The notes beneath the pieces were generated by a model that saw only the letters and a list, made by a program, of their open reading frames with translations, ran no database searches and was not told where the DNA came from. From CAZAQS01 sp964486825 (lineage in GTDB: Bacteria > Chloroflexota > Anaerolineae > Anaerolineales > UBA4823), in contig CAZAQS010000229.1 in NCBI GenBank assembly GCA_964486825.1, positions 1 to 7,721 on the forward strand: 7,721 nt of DNA. Direction: 5' to 3'. The translations under genes were made by a program, and so were the position numbers. Below are positions 1 through 7,107 of this stretch, piece after piece (position 1 is the first letter of the stretch; the number at the start of each line of letters is the position of its first letter).

Positions 1-6
1 CGGTCC

Positions 7-813
7 ATGAAAAAGCTGCGTAGCCTGCCCTACCTGGTAATTTTTTTGGTGAACCTCCTGGTTGGTTATCTCGGAGGTTCGAAGGTTTTACCGGACAGGA
101 CCGGGTTGGCCTATCCCGTGATCGAGCAGACAGCCGGTCTGGCCAATTCCATCCCTGCCCTGGCGAATGGGCAACGCAGCATCTTGCTGATCACTGTAGA
201 CAGGCTAGAAGCTCAACATCCGCGCTTGACGGGCGTATGGGCTGTACTCTACGTTCCCGACAACCCCCGGCTCACCTTATTGCCGATCTTCCCAGCCCTC
301 AACCGGAGTGAACTTGGAGATGAGCTGGCAAAGAGCTTCCGCATTCAGCAGGAGGCCGGCGCTCGCAGGCTCGATCCAGCTTTCATACGCATCATCCAGG
401 AACAAATCCCCTGGTGGAGTGGTTATATCCTGCTGGACAAAGCTGCCCTGGCCGAAGTGGTAGATTACCTGGTTTACTCCCCTGCCCCCAGGCCTGATAG
501 TTCCCCTTTCAACCAGAGCAGCGATCCGGCGAAAGGATACGGAAGCCAGGCAGTCGCCGGCCTGCGGGATGCAGGGGAGGACCCGTATTCAGCGCTCTTC
601 AGCCAGGCCTCCCTCTACCAGGAGCTTTGCTGGGGATTGGCCTGGAGAGAGGCCAACCAAACCAGAGAGCCTGCCGGCCTGATTAATAAACACTTTAGCA
701 CGGATTTGAATCCCGAAGAAATTCTGACCGAGATCCAGGAATTGCGTGGGCTGGGCGGGAGCCTTGTTTGTGAATTCCCTACCCTCTCCGTCCAAGCCCG
801 GATCGTCAAATAA
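7..813 (+). CDS. Membrane-anchored LCP-like (LytR-CpsA-Psr-like) protein, probably catalytically inactive
   Basis: The protein has 268 residues. Residues 1-6 are basic (MKKLRS) and are followed by one hydrophobic helix at about 7-24, which fits a signal anchor with the rest outside the membrane. Residues 57-247 follow the order of elements in LCP domains: a beta strand 'SILLITVDR' (58-66); a second strand 'WAVLYV' then 'LTLLPIFPA' (78-97), where LCP proteins have the RTDTMML and SIPRD motifs; a helix and 'WWSGYILLDKAALAEVVDYL' (136-155), like the LCP 'DHYVxVDFxGFxxLVDAL' segment; and 'FSTDLNPEEILTEIQELR' (230-247), like the usual LCP end 'xxTDLSxxEL'. LCP enzymes move glycopolymers from lipid carriers to the cell wall. 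Here the expected Asp/Arg residues are absent (TGVWAV for RTDTMM, IFPA for IPRD, no arginine cluster near 194-207), so a non-catalytic role is inferred. The frame stays open to the window edge, so the true start could lie upstream, but ATG 7 gives a sensible N-terminus. It ends in tandem stops (TAA 811, TAG 814). Confidence 0.72.
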   Translation: MKKLRSLPYLVIFLVNLLVGYLGGSKVLPDRTGLAYPVIEQTAGLANSIPALANGQRSILLITVDRLEAQHPRLTGVWAVLYVPDNPRLTLLPIFPALNRSELGDELAKSFRIQQEAGARRLDPAFIRIIQEQIPWWSGYILLDKAALAEVVDYLVYSPAPRPDSSPFNQSSDPAKGYGSQAVAGLRDAGEDPYSALFSQASLYQELCWGLAWREANQTREPAGLINKHFSTDLNPEEILTEIQELRGLGGSLVCEFPTLSVQARIVK

Positions 814-843
814 TAGCTTTGCCATTGGTAAATCACTCTTAGC

Positions 844-849
844 AGGAGG
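844..849 (+). promoter_or_regulatory. Strong ribosome binding site AGGAGG that decides the start of the two-helix membrane protein
   Basis: A perfect AGGAGG lies at 844-849. It abuts an ATG at 850 directly, which is too close for initiation, and sits 6 bases before the in-frame ATG at 856. The start at 856 is therefore preferred, shortening the protein by two residues compared with the longest reading. Confidence 0.8.
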
Positions 850-855
850 ATGCTT

Positions 856-1179
856 ATGTTTTCCCTCAATACTCCCGAAATACAACTTGCAATGGGGATT
901 GGGCTGTTTGTGATCGGCGTTTGTACCTTTTGGATCGGCGTCATCATCCTGGTTTCGAGAACCACGGGCCGGGATGTACGCACCATCGCCTCTCAAACGA
1001 CCCGCCTGGCGCAAAAAGGCCTGGCAGAGGAGATTGCCGGTCTGGTCGGTAACGCTTCCACCCTTCTGACCGCTTTGAATGACCTGGTGAGGACGGCAGC
1101 CGGAATTGGGATCTTCTTGACCGTGACGGGTTTGCTACTGATGGGATCCTCGATCTGGCTGGTCCTCCGCCTTCCTTGA
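856..1179 (+). CDS. Small two-helix membrane protein of unknown function
   Basis: The protein has 107 residues from the RBS-supported ATG at 856; a start at 850 would give 109. I do not recognise a named family. It has a hydrophobic segment at about 13-33 (MGIGLFVIGV...IILV), a linker of about 48 residues, and a second hydrophobic segment at about 82-104 (AGIGIFLTVTGLLLMGSSIW). The linker begins with positive residues (R35, R39, R42) and continues as an amphipathic helix with heptad-like leucine, isoleucine and alanine spacing (44-80). By the positive-inside rule the linker would face the cytoplasm, with both ends outside. A cytoplasmic amphipathic linker between two helices would be suited to oligomerisation or to contact with the TPR protein encoded 15 bases downstream; this is inference. 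The gene follows the LCP-like gene by about 42 bases and has the only strong Shine-Dalgarno sequence in the window. Confidence 0.75.
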   Translation: MFSLNTPEIQLAMGIGLFVIGVCTFWIGVIILVSRTTGRDVRTIASQTTRLAQKGLAEEIAGLVGNASTLLTALNDLVRTAAGIGIFLTVTGLLLMGSSIWLVLRLP

Positions 1180-1183
1180 TATT

Positions 1184-1186
1184 GGA
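1184..1186 (+). promoter_or_regulatory. Weak ribosome binding site (GGA) before the giant TPR gene
   Basis: Only a three-base GGA core, 8 bases before ATG 1195, resembles a Shine-Dalgarno site in the 15-base gap. The contrast with AGGAGG before the upstream gene suggests that translation of the TPR gene depends on coupling to its neighbour. The start at 1195 is still the best, as the reading frame begins there right after the previous stop. Confidence 0.4.
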
Positions 1187-1194
1187 CAAATACC

Positions 1195-4100
1195 ATGAAT
1201 CCAGGTAGCACAGTGCCGGTAATTCTTAAACTAAAAAGCGCGCTTCCCGAATCCATACTTCCGTGGGTGATTGCCGCTCTACGGCAAGACCGCGTTATAT
1301 GGGAAAAACTACAGGACGCATCCTTTCAAGAGCTTGCCCTGTCGCAAAAGTTATCGGTTTGGACTTCGTTATCCCCTGCAAACCTGGCCTTGATAGCTAT
1401 CCATGCAGAGCTGCCGGAACTGGGCACAGGTAGAGCGACTAAGTTGGTTGAAAAACTACGCGCCGATATCCAGTACCAGGTTGAGCCAGGCCTGCGCAAG
1501 AACGCAGCTCAGGCATACGAATCCCTACGCAGCCAGGGCAGTGAAAAGACCGGCAGGTCGTGCTCTCGAAGAGAAGCCCACTCCCCAATTGCCCGGGCCG
1601 GCCTGCTTGCGTTGGTATTGCGGGAGCGCCGCCGGAAGGTCGGTTCGTGGGATGGTTTGAGCCAGGAATTATTAGCCCAGGCAAAAAAGAGCGGCCGTTC
1701 CCTCACACGCACCTGGAGTACAGCTTTGGCCTGCCTATACGGGATTGTCCCCGATCAGCGGGAAATGGTCAGGGCTCTGTTGTCTCCACCGGCTTCTAAG
1801 GAGCTATACCGGATTGCCAGCCATGCCCTGCTGGCTAACCCGCTCTCTCCAGAAAAAATGTCCGAAGAGATCCAGGGCATCCTGGCTGGTCTGCCCCTGG
1901 CAGCGACCTTGCCCCTGGTAGACCAGCTGTCTATCGCACGGCCGGACCTGCTCTTGAACCTGGAAGCCTGGATGCAGGCTCAGGAGGGAGTTGCCGGGGC
2001 TAGCACAAAGGAGACGCCAAAGAGCATCCATAAACAGCCTCTCGAAGAGCTGGAAGAGCTGGATGCTATGCTCATGCTCGCGAAAGTGAAGCGCTTCGCC
2101 AGGCGTACGTCCTCGGCGTTGCAAGTCCTCGAGAGCGCCTGGGAGAACACCCAGAGCCTGGAGGCCAGTCTGGCGGCTGAGTTAGCCACGGCCTATTCAA
2201 GCCAGGGGAAAACGGAGCAGGCGTTAGAATTTTGGCAAAAATCCGTCTCCCTGGCGCCTCACTCGCCTCTCTACCGGGCGAACCTTGCGATAGCCTTTAT
2301 GGAAGCCGGCAGGCTGGATGAAGCTCGCGCCTGGCTACCGGATGAGGCGTATTTGCAGGGAATTGGTGGGCGAGAACACCCCCAGTATATCTTTACCGCC
2401 CTGGCTGCTGCTCGCCTGGCCCTGAAGGGTGAAGATAAAGACGCCGCTCGATTGGCGGCCCTGGGTGCAATTGATTTCCTCTTTTTACATGAAAATTTAC
2501 TTCCCGATAGCCCTACCGTGTTCTATGCATTCCAGGAGATGGCCAAGCTCTTATTAGAGCTTGGACTGCCGGTGGAAGCAGCTCATACAGCACAGGCCGT
2601 GGCCCTGCAGCGCCCGAACGATCCGGAATTGCTGGCCTTGCTCGGAAATGCCCTGTTCGAGGCTGGCAAAATCCAGAAGGCCGCCGGGACCCTTCAAATT
2701 GCCGCCTGCCTGGCGCCCGATGACCTGGACTTGCGCCGGCAGCTGGCCTGCTTCCTGGAAAAAGCCGGCTATTGGCAAATGGCCTTAAACGAGCGCCAGG
2801 CAATCGTGGATGGGGGCGCTTCCAAAATAGCCAAGTCCCTTCCCAAAGTAGTCGATCTGTGCGCGCTGGCCAATTGTGCGCTTAAAGCCGGGCAACCGGA
2901 AAGCGCTGCCCAGGCCTGCCGCCAGGCTCTGGCGATGGAGAGCGAGGAGGACGAAATCGAAGCTCAAGCCTCCGCCCACCTGTTGCTCGGGCAGGCGCTA
3001 GAAGAGCTTGGAGAGCGCCAGCCAGCCGAAGAGCACTACCGGAACGCAACTCAGCTCGTCCCTCACCAGGCGCAAGCCTGGTTGTCGCTGGCAAGCCTGC
3101 AGGCCCGGGGCGCAGAAACCTCGCTGGCCCTGGAGACGCTGAGAGCCGGCGCCCAGGCTGCTCCGGATGCGCCGGGGATCTACCTGGCCCTGGGAGAGGC
3201 CTACCTGGAGGATTGGGAAAACCACGGGCATCCTTCGCCCACCCAGGCCCTGGCCATGTTCCAACAAGCTAACCAGCTCCTGGCCCAGGGCTGTACACCA
3301 GATTGCGCTTCGAAGGTCTCGCTCCGGCTGGGAGAGACGTATTACCAGCTCGGCCATTTGAAAGATGCGCGGACGGTTCTAGAGCCAGCCTACCGGCTCG
3401 ACCCGGCCTTCCCTGGCCTGGCGTACGTGTATGGGAAAGTTTTGCTCGACCTGCACGAGCCGGGCGTGGCGGCCCCGGTGCTGGCGTATGTCCTGCAGCT
3501 CGATCCAGGCAGCATGAGCGCGCATTTGGATTACGCCATGGCTCTGCTGGCCTGTAAGGAGCAGCCCAAAGAGGCTGTCGCCTCCCTGCGGAGAGTCTTG
3601 GAGCTATCCCCACGACACGTCCAAGCCCAGGCGCTACTGGCTGAAGCCTTATCGGAGGACAACCAGTTGGAGCAAGCCTTACAGGCTTATCAGGCAGCCC
3701 TGGAAACCGACCTGGTTGAGGACCCGCAATGGTGCTCCCGGATATCCCTCGGGCTCGGAAAGGCAGCCCTGGCCCTCAACCAGCCGGATATCGCCATCGC
3801 TGCTCTGCAGGAAGCCTCTCTGGCCGATCCGAAGAACCCGCAAATCCCCTGTACCCTGGCAGAAGCGTATTACGCAGCCGGCCTGCTGGATGATTCTCTA
3901 CAATCAGCGCGCGTCGGGTTAGGCCTGGCGCTCGAAGACCTGGATGTCCTGATCTGGTTCGCCGAAAAGGCTATCGAATGGGTCGGGAAACCCGGCCCAA
4001 TCTTCCAGAACACGGTTTCGGGCGACCTGGCGTACCAGGTCCGTACGGAGGCTCTCAACACCCTTACGCGCGCCCTCCAGCTTGCCCCCGACCGTACGGA

Positions 4101-7100
4101 CCTGCTGGTGCGGTTGGGAAAGGTACAGCTGCAGATCGAAGATGAGTCCCTGGCGCTGGAGACATTCCGCACCGTCCTGAAGGCAGAAAAGGCCGGAATC
4201 GAAGATCTCCACCAGGCAGCCAGGTACCTGCTGAGCTTGAATGACCCTCACAGCGCAGTCGAGTGCCTGGAACGGGCCATCCACATGACGGGTTATACCA
4301 GGGGTGAAGCCTTCGGCAAAGAAGAGTTTACCGAGCTTGCCTACACGCTGGTAGGGGCATACCAGCAGGCCGGGAATACGCTGGCTGCCCTGGCGGTCCT
4401 GGACCAGGCCATTTCCCACTACCCTGGGGACGTATCCTTATGGAGCACCAAGGCTAACCTGTTGCTCGAACAAGGCCGCCCTCAAGAGGCCCTGGCCAGC
4501 CTGGAGGATGCCATCAAAATCCAGCCGCAGGGAGAGAACGCCCCCGATCTCCACAAGCGAGCGGCGGGTATTTTACGAGCTACCGGGGACCTGCCGGCAG
4601 CACTGGCCCATATCGAGCGCATCCTGAACGCTCCCGATATCTCCCCGATCAACCCTCACCACCTGTGGGCGCGCATTCTGGCAGCCGACATATCTCGAGC
4701 CCTGCTGCAGCCAGAAAAGGCCCGGGATTACCTGAGTGTGCCGCCAATACTGGATAAAGAAATCGATAACTTCTCGCTGCGCGGCCACAAAGATTACCGG
4801 GAATATTACCAAATGCGCGCAGAGCTGGCCTTAGAATCAGGGGACGAAAAAACGGCCGGGGAATCCTGGGCTATGGCCCTGGAGTCTTCCCATTTCGATA
4901 GCTTGCCAGCTCATGAAAAAGTTCGCTTGCGCGCCATCGAAGCCCGGCTACAGCTGGTGGGCTGTGAGCACCGTGCTGCCACGCAATCCTTCCTGGAAGC
5001 ATGGGACTTCCTGGATCAATACCAGCAGGCCTCGGCAGGCACGGATCCCTGGCGGGACAATGGGAACAACCTCAACCTGCACGGCCTGGTAGAGAGCGCC
5101 ATCGAGCTCGGCCAGTTGGACAAAGCCCTGGCCCTGCTAGAGCAGGCCGTCCGAAAGTCACCCCTGGAGCCTCTCCCGCACATCAACCTGGCGCGCGTGC
5201 TGGTTCTGAGGGCAGAAGCTCAGCGCCTGCACGACGACCTTCAGGTCAACCGGCATGGCCCAGGCGCAGAAGCCCTGGAGGAGACTGCCCGCCAGAAATT
5301 CGAGAACGCCATCCGAACCGCCAACGAACAAATCTATAAATGGGCCCATAAACCCATCCAGGCCGGGAACCCCACCCTGGAGAACCCAGAATTGGCGGTC
5401 GCCATCATCGCTCGCTGGTCCGGGCGCGGGCAGGCTGCCTTCCACCCCAGCCGAGAGACCACGCAGGCCTTCTCGAACTTGCCCACCACGCACTCCAATC
5501 CCGAGGATGTGGCCGCGCTGGCTGCCGCGCTGAGGGTTACGGCAGAATCCGAGGCCGCACTGGCGGGAGACAGGCTGGCAGGCGAGGGGGACCTGATCGC
5601 CCAGGCGGTGCAGGCAGCCCGTAATTACCCGTTGCACCCGGCCGTGCTGGTCCAGGTAGCGCTGGCGCTGGAAAACGACTCCAGCCATATGGACGAAGCC
5701 TGCCAGGCTGCGTTGAGCGCCGTGAAAAACGAGTTTGGCGAGCCGCAAGAGCAGGAGCCGGCTACAAACCACCCAATGTATGCGCTGTACCACGCGCTGG
5801 CCGGGCGGGTTGCCTATCGCTCTGGAGACCCGCCCACTTCACTCACCTACATTAACAGCGCCCTGGCTTGCTGGTCAGACGAGCCCCGCTGGCACTCGCT
5901 GGCAGCCGAGATCTACGGCCGGGCTGGAGATTTCGCTTCGGCAATTATCCACCTGGAGCAGGCGACGGAGCTGGAGCCGAACTATATGCCGCATTACTTG
6001 AAGCTGGGGCAGTCCTACCTCCAGCAAGCGCAAATGGTCCTGCCGGGCGGGGCGGCAGAAGCCTCCGCTAACGCCATCCAGATCCTGGAGAAGGCCTGCG
6101 AGCTGGCCCCCCAGCAGGCCGAGCCCTGGCTCTCGCTGGCGCGCGCCCACCTTTCGACCGGGCAAGAAGGCTCGATCAAGCAAGCCGCCAACTGCGCCGA
6201 GCGAGCCATCAATTTGGACCCGGACAGCCGCGAACCCCTGGTCCTGCGAGCCGAAATCGCTTTACAGGCCGGGGATTTCCAGGAGGCCTACGATCGGGCG
6301 CTGGTAGCCTCCCGGCTGGGTGAGCTGACCCGCCTGTCGGAGCAGGACCTGACGCAAGCCACTCCCACGGATCCTTACCCTGTACTGCTGCTGATCCGGG
6401 CTTTGGAAGGCCTGGGGCGCACGGCAGACGCCATCGCCGCCATCGACAAGGCCCTGCCCGAGGTACACGAGCGCCTGCCACTGCTCCTGGAGCGGCTGCA
6501 GCTCCTCTCCCGCTCCCAGGAAGCGGAAACGATCCTGGCTGCCCTGCAAGAGTTGGCCCAAGAGTACCCGGATGAGCCGATCGTCCTGGCGCCCCTGGCA
6601 AAGTCGCTCTCAGGCGCCGGAGACCAGGAGAACGCCATCCGGGCCGCTCAGAGAGCGCTGCAGGCGGTTACCTACCCGGGCGAGTTGGGCAAAGCCTGCT
6701 ACCTAGAGATCAGCGAACAGGCACAACTGCACCTGCTCTTGGGCAAGATGCTGCGAGAGGCCGGGCAGCTCGACCAGGCCATCCACCATTTGAATGAAGC
6801 TGTGCGCCAGTCCCCGGGCAGCCTGGAGGCTTACCTGGAGCTTGGGCGCGCCTTCCAGGACCGCCGCCAGCATATGCAGGCGCTGCAGGTCTACAAGCAG
6901 GCCATGGAAGCCGCCCCCGAGCGGGCAGAGCCGTACTTCCACGCCGGCCTGGCGTTGAAGGAAAGCAAAGATTACCTTGGCGCAGAGAGCATGCTGCGTA
7001 AGGCAGTCGATCTGGCCCCTACCGACCTGGCCATTCACCGCCAATTAGGCGCCGTCGTGGCCCTAAACCTGGTTCATAACCGCCGCAAGGTATCGATGGA

Positions 7101-7107
7101 CGCATGA
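1195..7107 (+). CDS. Giant tetratricopeptide-repeat (TPR) scaffold protein, 1,970 residues
   Basis: TPR proteins stack helix pairs of about 34 residues into a superhelix that binds partner proteins. No signal peptide or membrane helix is visible, so the protein is probably cytoplasmic. Residues 1-320 are helical but not canonical TPR, with a basic, serine-rich patch around 114-128 and a second basic run RERRRK near 143. From about residue 323 to 1,945 I count about 39 TPR-like units by eye, many with the canonical small residue and Pro pattern. Clear examples are 'LRLGETYYQLGHLKDA' (about 712-727), 'LLLEQGRPQEALASLEDAI' (about 1090-1108) and the last three units (1843-1945), such as 'AYLELGRAF'. 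A non-TPR insert interrupts the array at about 1343-1440. No catalytic domain is seen. The gene starts 15 bases after the two-helix membrane protein and overlaps the next TPR-like gene by 4 bases. GC content rises along the gene. I infer a scaffold or assembly role; the partner is unknown. Confidence 0.93.
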   Translation: MNPGSTVPVILKLKSALPESILPWVIAALRQDRVIWEKLQDASFQELALSQKLSVWTSLSPANLALIAIHAELPELGTGRATKLVEKLRADIQYQVEPGLRKNAAQAYESLRSQGSEKTGRSCSRREAHSPIARAGLLALVLRERRRKVGSWDGLSQELLAQAKKSGRSLTRTWSTALACLYGIVPDQREMVRALLSPPASKELYRIASHALLANPLSPEKMSEEIQGILAGLPLAATLPLVDQLSIARPDLLLNLEAWMQAQEGVAGASTKETPKSIHKQPLEELEELDAMLMLAKVKRFARRTSSALQVLESAWENTQSLEASLAAELATAYSSQGKTEQALEFWQKSVSLAPHSPLYRANLAIAFMEAGRLDEARAWLPDEAYLQGIGGREHPQYIFTALAAARLALKGEDKDAARLAALGAIDFLFLHENLLPDSPTVFYAFQEMAKLLLELGLPVEAAHTAQAVALQRPNDPELLALLGNALFEAGKIQKAAGTLQIAACLAPDDLDLRRQLACFLEKAGYWQMALNERQAIVDGGASKIAKSLPKVVDLCALANCALKAGQPESAAQACRQALAMESEEDEIEAQASAHLLLGQALEELGERQPAEEHYRNATQLVPHQAQAWLSLASLQARGAETSLALETLRAGAQAAPDAPGIYLALGEAYLEDWENHGHPSPTQALAMFQQANQLLAQGCTPDCASKVSLRLGETYYQLGHLKDARTVLEPAYRLDPAFPGLAYVYGKVLLDLHEPGVAAPVLAYVLQLDPGSMSAHLDYAMALLACKEQPKEAVASLRRVLELSPRHVQAQALLAEALSEDNQLEQALQAYQAALETDLVEDPQWCSRISLGLGKAALALNQPDIAIAALQEASLADPKNPQIPCTLAEAYYAAGLLDDSLQSARVGLGLALEDLDVLIWFAEKAIEWVGKPGPIFQNTVSGDLAYQVRTEALNTLTRALQLAPDRTDLLVRLGKVQLQIEDESLALETFRTVLKAEKAGIEDLHQAARYLLSLNDPHSAVECLERAIHMTGYTRGEAFGKEEFTELAYTLVGAYQQAGNTLAALAVLDQAISHYPGDVSLWSTKANLLLEQGRPQEALASLEDAIKIQPQGENAPDLHKRAAGILRATGDLPAALAHIERILNAPDISPINPHHLWARILAADISRALLQPEKARDYLSVPPILDKEIDNFSLRGHKDYREYYQMRAELALESGDEKTAGESWAMALESSHFDSLPAHEKVRLRAIEARLQLVGCEHRAATQSFLEAWDFLDQYQQASAGTDPWRDNGNNLNLHGLVESAIELGQLDKALALLEQAVRKSPLEPLPHINLARVLVLRAEAQRLHDDLQVNRHGPGAEALEETARQKFENAIRTANEQIYKWAHKPIQAGNPTLENPELAVAIIARWSGRGQAAFHPSRETTQAFSNLPTTHSNPEDVAALAAALRVTAESEAALAGDRLAGEGDLIAQAVQAARNYPLHPAVLVQVALALENDSSHMDEACQAALSAVKNEFGEPQEQEPATNHPMYALYHALAGRVAYRSGDPPTSLTYINSALACWSDEPRWHSLAAEIYGRAGDFASAIIHLEQATELEPNYMPHYLKLGQSYLQQAQMVLPGGAAEASANAIQILEKACELAPQQAEPWLSLARAHLSTGQEGSIKQAANCAERAINLDPDSREPLVLRAEIALQAGDFQEAYDRALVASRLGELTRLSEQDLTQATPTDPYPVLLLIRALEGLGRTADAIAAIDKALPEVHERLPLLLERLQLLSRSQEAETILAALQELAQEYPDEPIVLAPLAKSLSGAGDQENAIRAAQRALQAVTYPGELGKACYLEISEQAQLHLLLGKMLREAGQLDQAIHHLNEAVRQSPGSLEAYLELGRAFQDRRQHMQALQVYKQAMEAAPERAEPYFHAGLALKESKDYLGAESMLRKAVDLAPTDLAIHRQLGAVVALNLVHNRRKVSMDA
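2161..7040 (+). repeat. Protein-level TPR array (about 39 degenerate units)
   Basis: The encoded protein repeats a helix-turn-helix pattern every 33-38 residues: a small residue and Leu-Gly in helix A, Gly at the turn, Ala in helix B, then Pro-Asp or Pro-Asn between units. Units are well diverged and I saw no near-identical DNA copies, so this is an old array and not a recent tandem expansion. The count is by eye; the weakest units are at about 390-440, 920-970, 1145-1190 and 1343-1470. At the usual 7-8 units per turn the array would form about five superhelical turns, an inference from known TPR geometry. Confidence 0.85.
5221..5508 (+). other. Non-TPR insert inside the TPR array of the giant protein
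   Basis: Residues about 1343-1440 break the 34-residue rhythm. The segment opens as a charged helix (QRLHDDLQVNRHGPG), followed by a second charged helix (EETARQKFENAIRTANEQIY), then 'KWAHKPIQAGNP' and a patch with 'ARWSGRGQAAFHPS' (about 1406-1419). It holds unusual density of Trp, His, Arg and Pro compared with the Leu/Ala-rich repeats around it. I do not recognise it as a known domain. It may be a loop-out helical hairpin serving as a contact site, or two strongly diverged TPR units. Confidence 0.5.
7104..7107 (+). promoter_or_regulatory. ATGA stop-start overlap coupling two TPR genes
   Basis: The TGA stop of the giant TPR gene (7105-7107) overlaps the ATG of the next gene (7104-7106). 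No strong Shine-Dalgarno precedes it: there is only AAGG at 7087-7090 (13 bases away) and GGA at 7098-7100 (3 bases away). Translation of the downstream gene is therefore probably by termination-reinitiation, tying its yield to that of the giant protein. Confidence 0.8.

Noticed and set aside
814..843. Possible terminator or promoter in the gap after the first gene
   Set aside because: The 30 bases before the AGGAGG contain no stem-loop with a T-run and no convincing -35/-10 pair with proper spacing.
850..852. ATG at 850 as start of the small membrane protein
   Set aside because: It directly abuts AGGAGG (844-849), leaving no spacer. The ATG at 856 has the standard 6-base spacing.
589..1014. 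Minus-strand open frame of 141 codons crossing the gap between the first two genes
   Set aside because: It opposes two plus-strand genes with coherent membrane-protein features, and its sequence shows no domain or sensible hydrophobic pattern.
1540..1640. Possible frameshift in the giant TPR gene, suggested by a Ser/Arg-rich stretch and overlapping open frames in other phases
   Set aside because: The main frame resumes a leucine-rich helical sequence on both sides without a stop, and the alternative frames give low-complexity products. A true frameshift would need a homologue alignment to show.
5158..5793. Long minus-strand open frame of 211 codons
   Set aside because: It lies wholly opposite the TPR gene, has no recognisable domain, and such antisense frames are expected in GC-rich genes with biased codons. 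The TPR reading on the plus strand is clear throughout.
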